DNA from: Alphaproteobacteria bacterium
Lineage (GTDB): Bacteria > Pseudomonadota > Alphaproteobacteria > ATCC43930 > CGMCC-115725
Length of the DNA: 6,281 nucleotides
Assembly (NCBI GenBank): GCA_005888515.1
Contig: VAZR01000009.1
Span: 1 to 6,281, forward strand
Reading direction: 5' to 3'
Shown: positions 5,903-6,281 of the stretch, in pieces
Numbering within the stretch: position 1 is the stretch's first letter
Layout: each line of letters opens with the position of its first letter
The notes under the pieces: generated by a model
Seen by the model: the letters and a program-made list of their open reading frames with translations, nothing else
Database searches by the model: none
Told to the model about the DNA's origin: nothing
Made by a program: the position numbers and the translations under genes

Positions 5903-6281
5903 ATGAGCGCTTCCCTCGACACCCAAAAGACGATCCGTTCGCTCTCGCAAGAGGGCTACAAATACGGTTTTGTCACCGACATCGAAGCCGAGAGCGCGCC
6001 GCCCGGCCTGGACGAAGACACGGTTCGCTTTATCTCGGGCAAGAAGGGCGAGCCCGAATGGCTGCTCGACTGGCGCCTCGCCGCGTTCCGCGCCTGGCGC
6101 GAGATGACCGAGCCGGAATGGGCCAAGGTCGAGTTCCCGCCGATCGATTTCCAATCGGCCAGCTACTATTCCGCGCCGAAGCAGCAGGCGATTCCGAAAT
6201 CCCTCGATGAGGTCGATCCGGAGCTGCTGCGCACCTATGAAAAACTCGGCATCCCGCTGCGCGAGCGCGAGGTGCTGGCCG
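5903..6281 (+). CDS. sufB: Fe-S cluster assembly scaffold protein SufB, N-terminal part
   Basis: SufB is the scaffold subunit of the SufBCD complex, which builds Fe-S clusters in the cytoplasm using sulfur from the SufS cysteine desulfurase and ATP hydrolysis by SufC. The visible 126 residues carry family signatures: YKYGFVTDIEAE, DTVRFISGKKGEPEWLLDWR, then KVEFPPIDFQSASYYSAPK and the nearly invariant PKSLDEVDPELLRTYEKLG followed by IPLREREVLA. The gene is cut by the right edge; full-length SufB is usually close to 480-490 aa. It starts six bases after the regulator gene without a clear Shine-Dalgarno, so translation may be coupled to it. The frame is clean, with no disruption in the visible part. 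The remaining suf genes (sufC, sufD, sufS) would be expected just outside the window. Confidence 0.96.
   Translation, partial: MSASLDTQKTIRSLSQEGYKYGFVTDIEAESAPPGLDEDTVRFISGKKGEPEWLLDWRLAAFRAWREMTEPEWAKVEFPPIDFQSASYYSAPKQQAIPKSLDEVDPELLRTYEKLGIPLREREVLA

Noticed and set aside
5768..6154. Minus-strand frame overlapping the end of sufR and the start of sufB
   Set aside because: It spans two well-recognised plus-strand genes and their junction, so it is a shadow.

Overview
The window looks like chromosomal DNA from a high-GC alphaproteobacterium. Three things point there: a hopanoid-transporter gene of the HpnN type, a SUF operon headed by an Rrf2-family regulator, and a sequence matching the alphaproteobacterial general-stress sigma factor (EcfG) promoter consensus. 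A hopanoid-producing member of Hyphomicrobiales or Rhodospirillales would fit, but genus cannot be read from this sequence alone. I see no mobile element, CRISPR array, tRNA or rRNA.

Layout. (a) Positions 1-2208, minus strand: most of an HpnN-type RND/MMPL exporter whose C-terminus lies beyond the left edge. Its body is one clean open frame of over 700 codons. Its first 14 or so codons lie in another frame, and the segment that should hold TM1 and the start of the first periplasmic domain is missing. (b) Positions 2209-2348: a divergent intergenic region with a hairpin abutting a strong Shine-Dalgarno. (c) Positions 2349-2534, plus strand: a 61-aa hypothetical protein whose stop directly abuts the stop of the next, convergent gene. 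(d) Positions 2535-4655, minus strand: an OmpR-family response regulator followed by its HAMP-type sensor histidine kinase. The kinase also has a frame change and a missing stretch, here in the periplasmic sensor domain. (e) Positions 4656-4844: a shared divergent regulatory region with OmpR-like direct repeats on one side and an EcfG-type promoter on the other. (f) Positions 4845-5264, plus strand: a single-domain response regulator. (g) Positions 5265-5434: the regulatory region of the SUF operon, with inverted repeats. (h) Position 5435 to the right edge, plus strand: the Rrf2/SufR-like iron-sulfur regulator, then sufB, cut by the window end.

How the genes fit together. The window is mostly envelope and stress physiology: hopanoid export, a membrane two-component system, a receiver probably switched on by the general stress response, and the start of stress-tolerant Fe-S cluster assembly under its own repressor or sensor. 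No single new system joins them all. The most notable observation is that two membrane-protein genes 1.4 kb apart each appear to lack roughly 40-50 codons near the N-terminus, with the same net frame change. This is either real gene decay or an assembly fault, and it matters for anyone using this contig.
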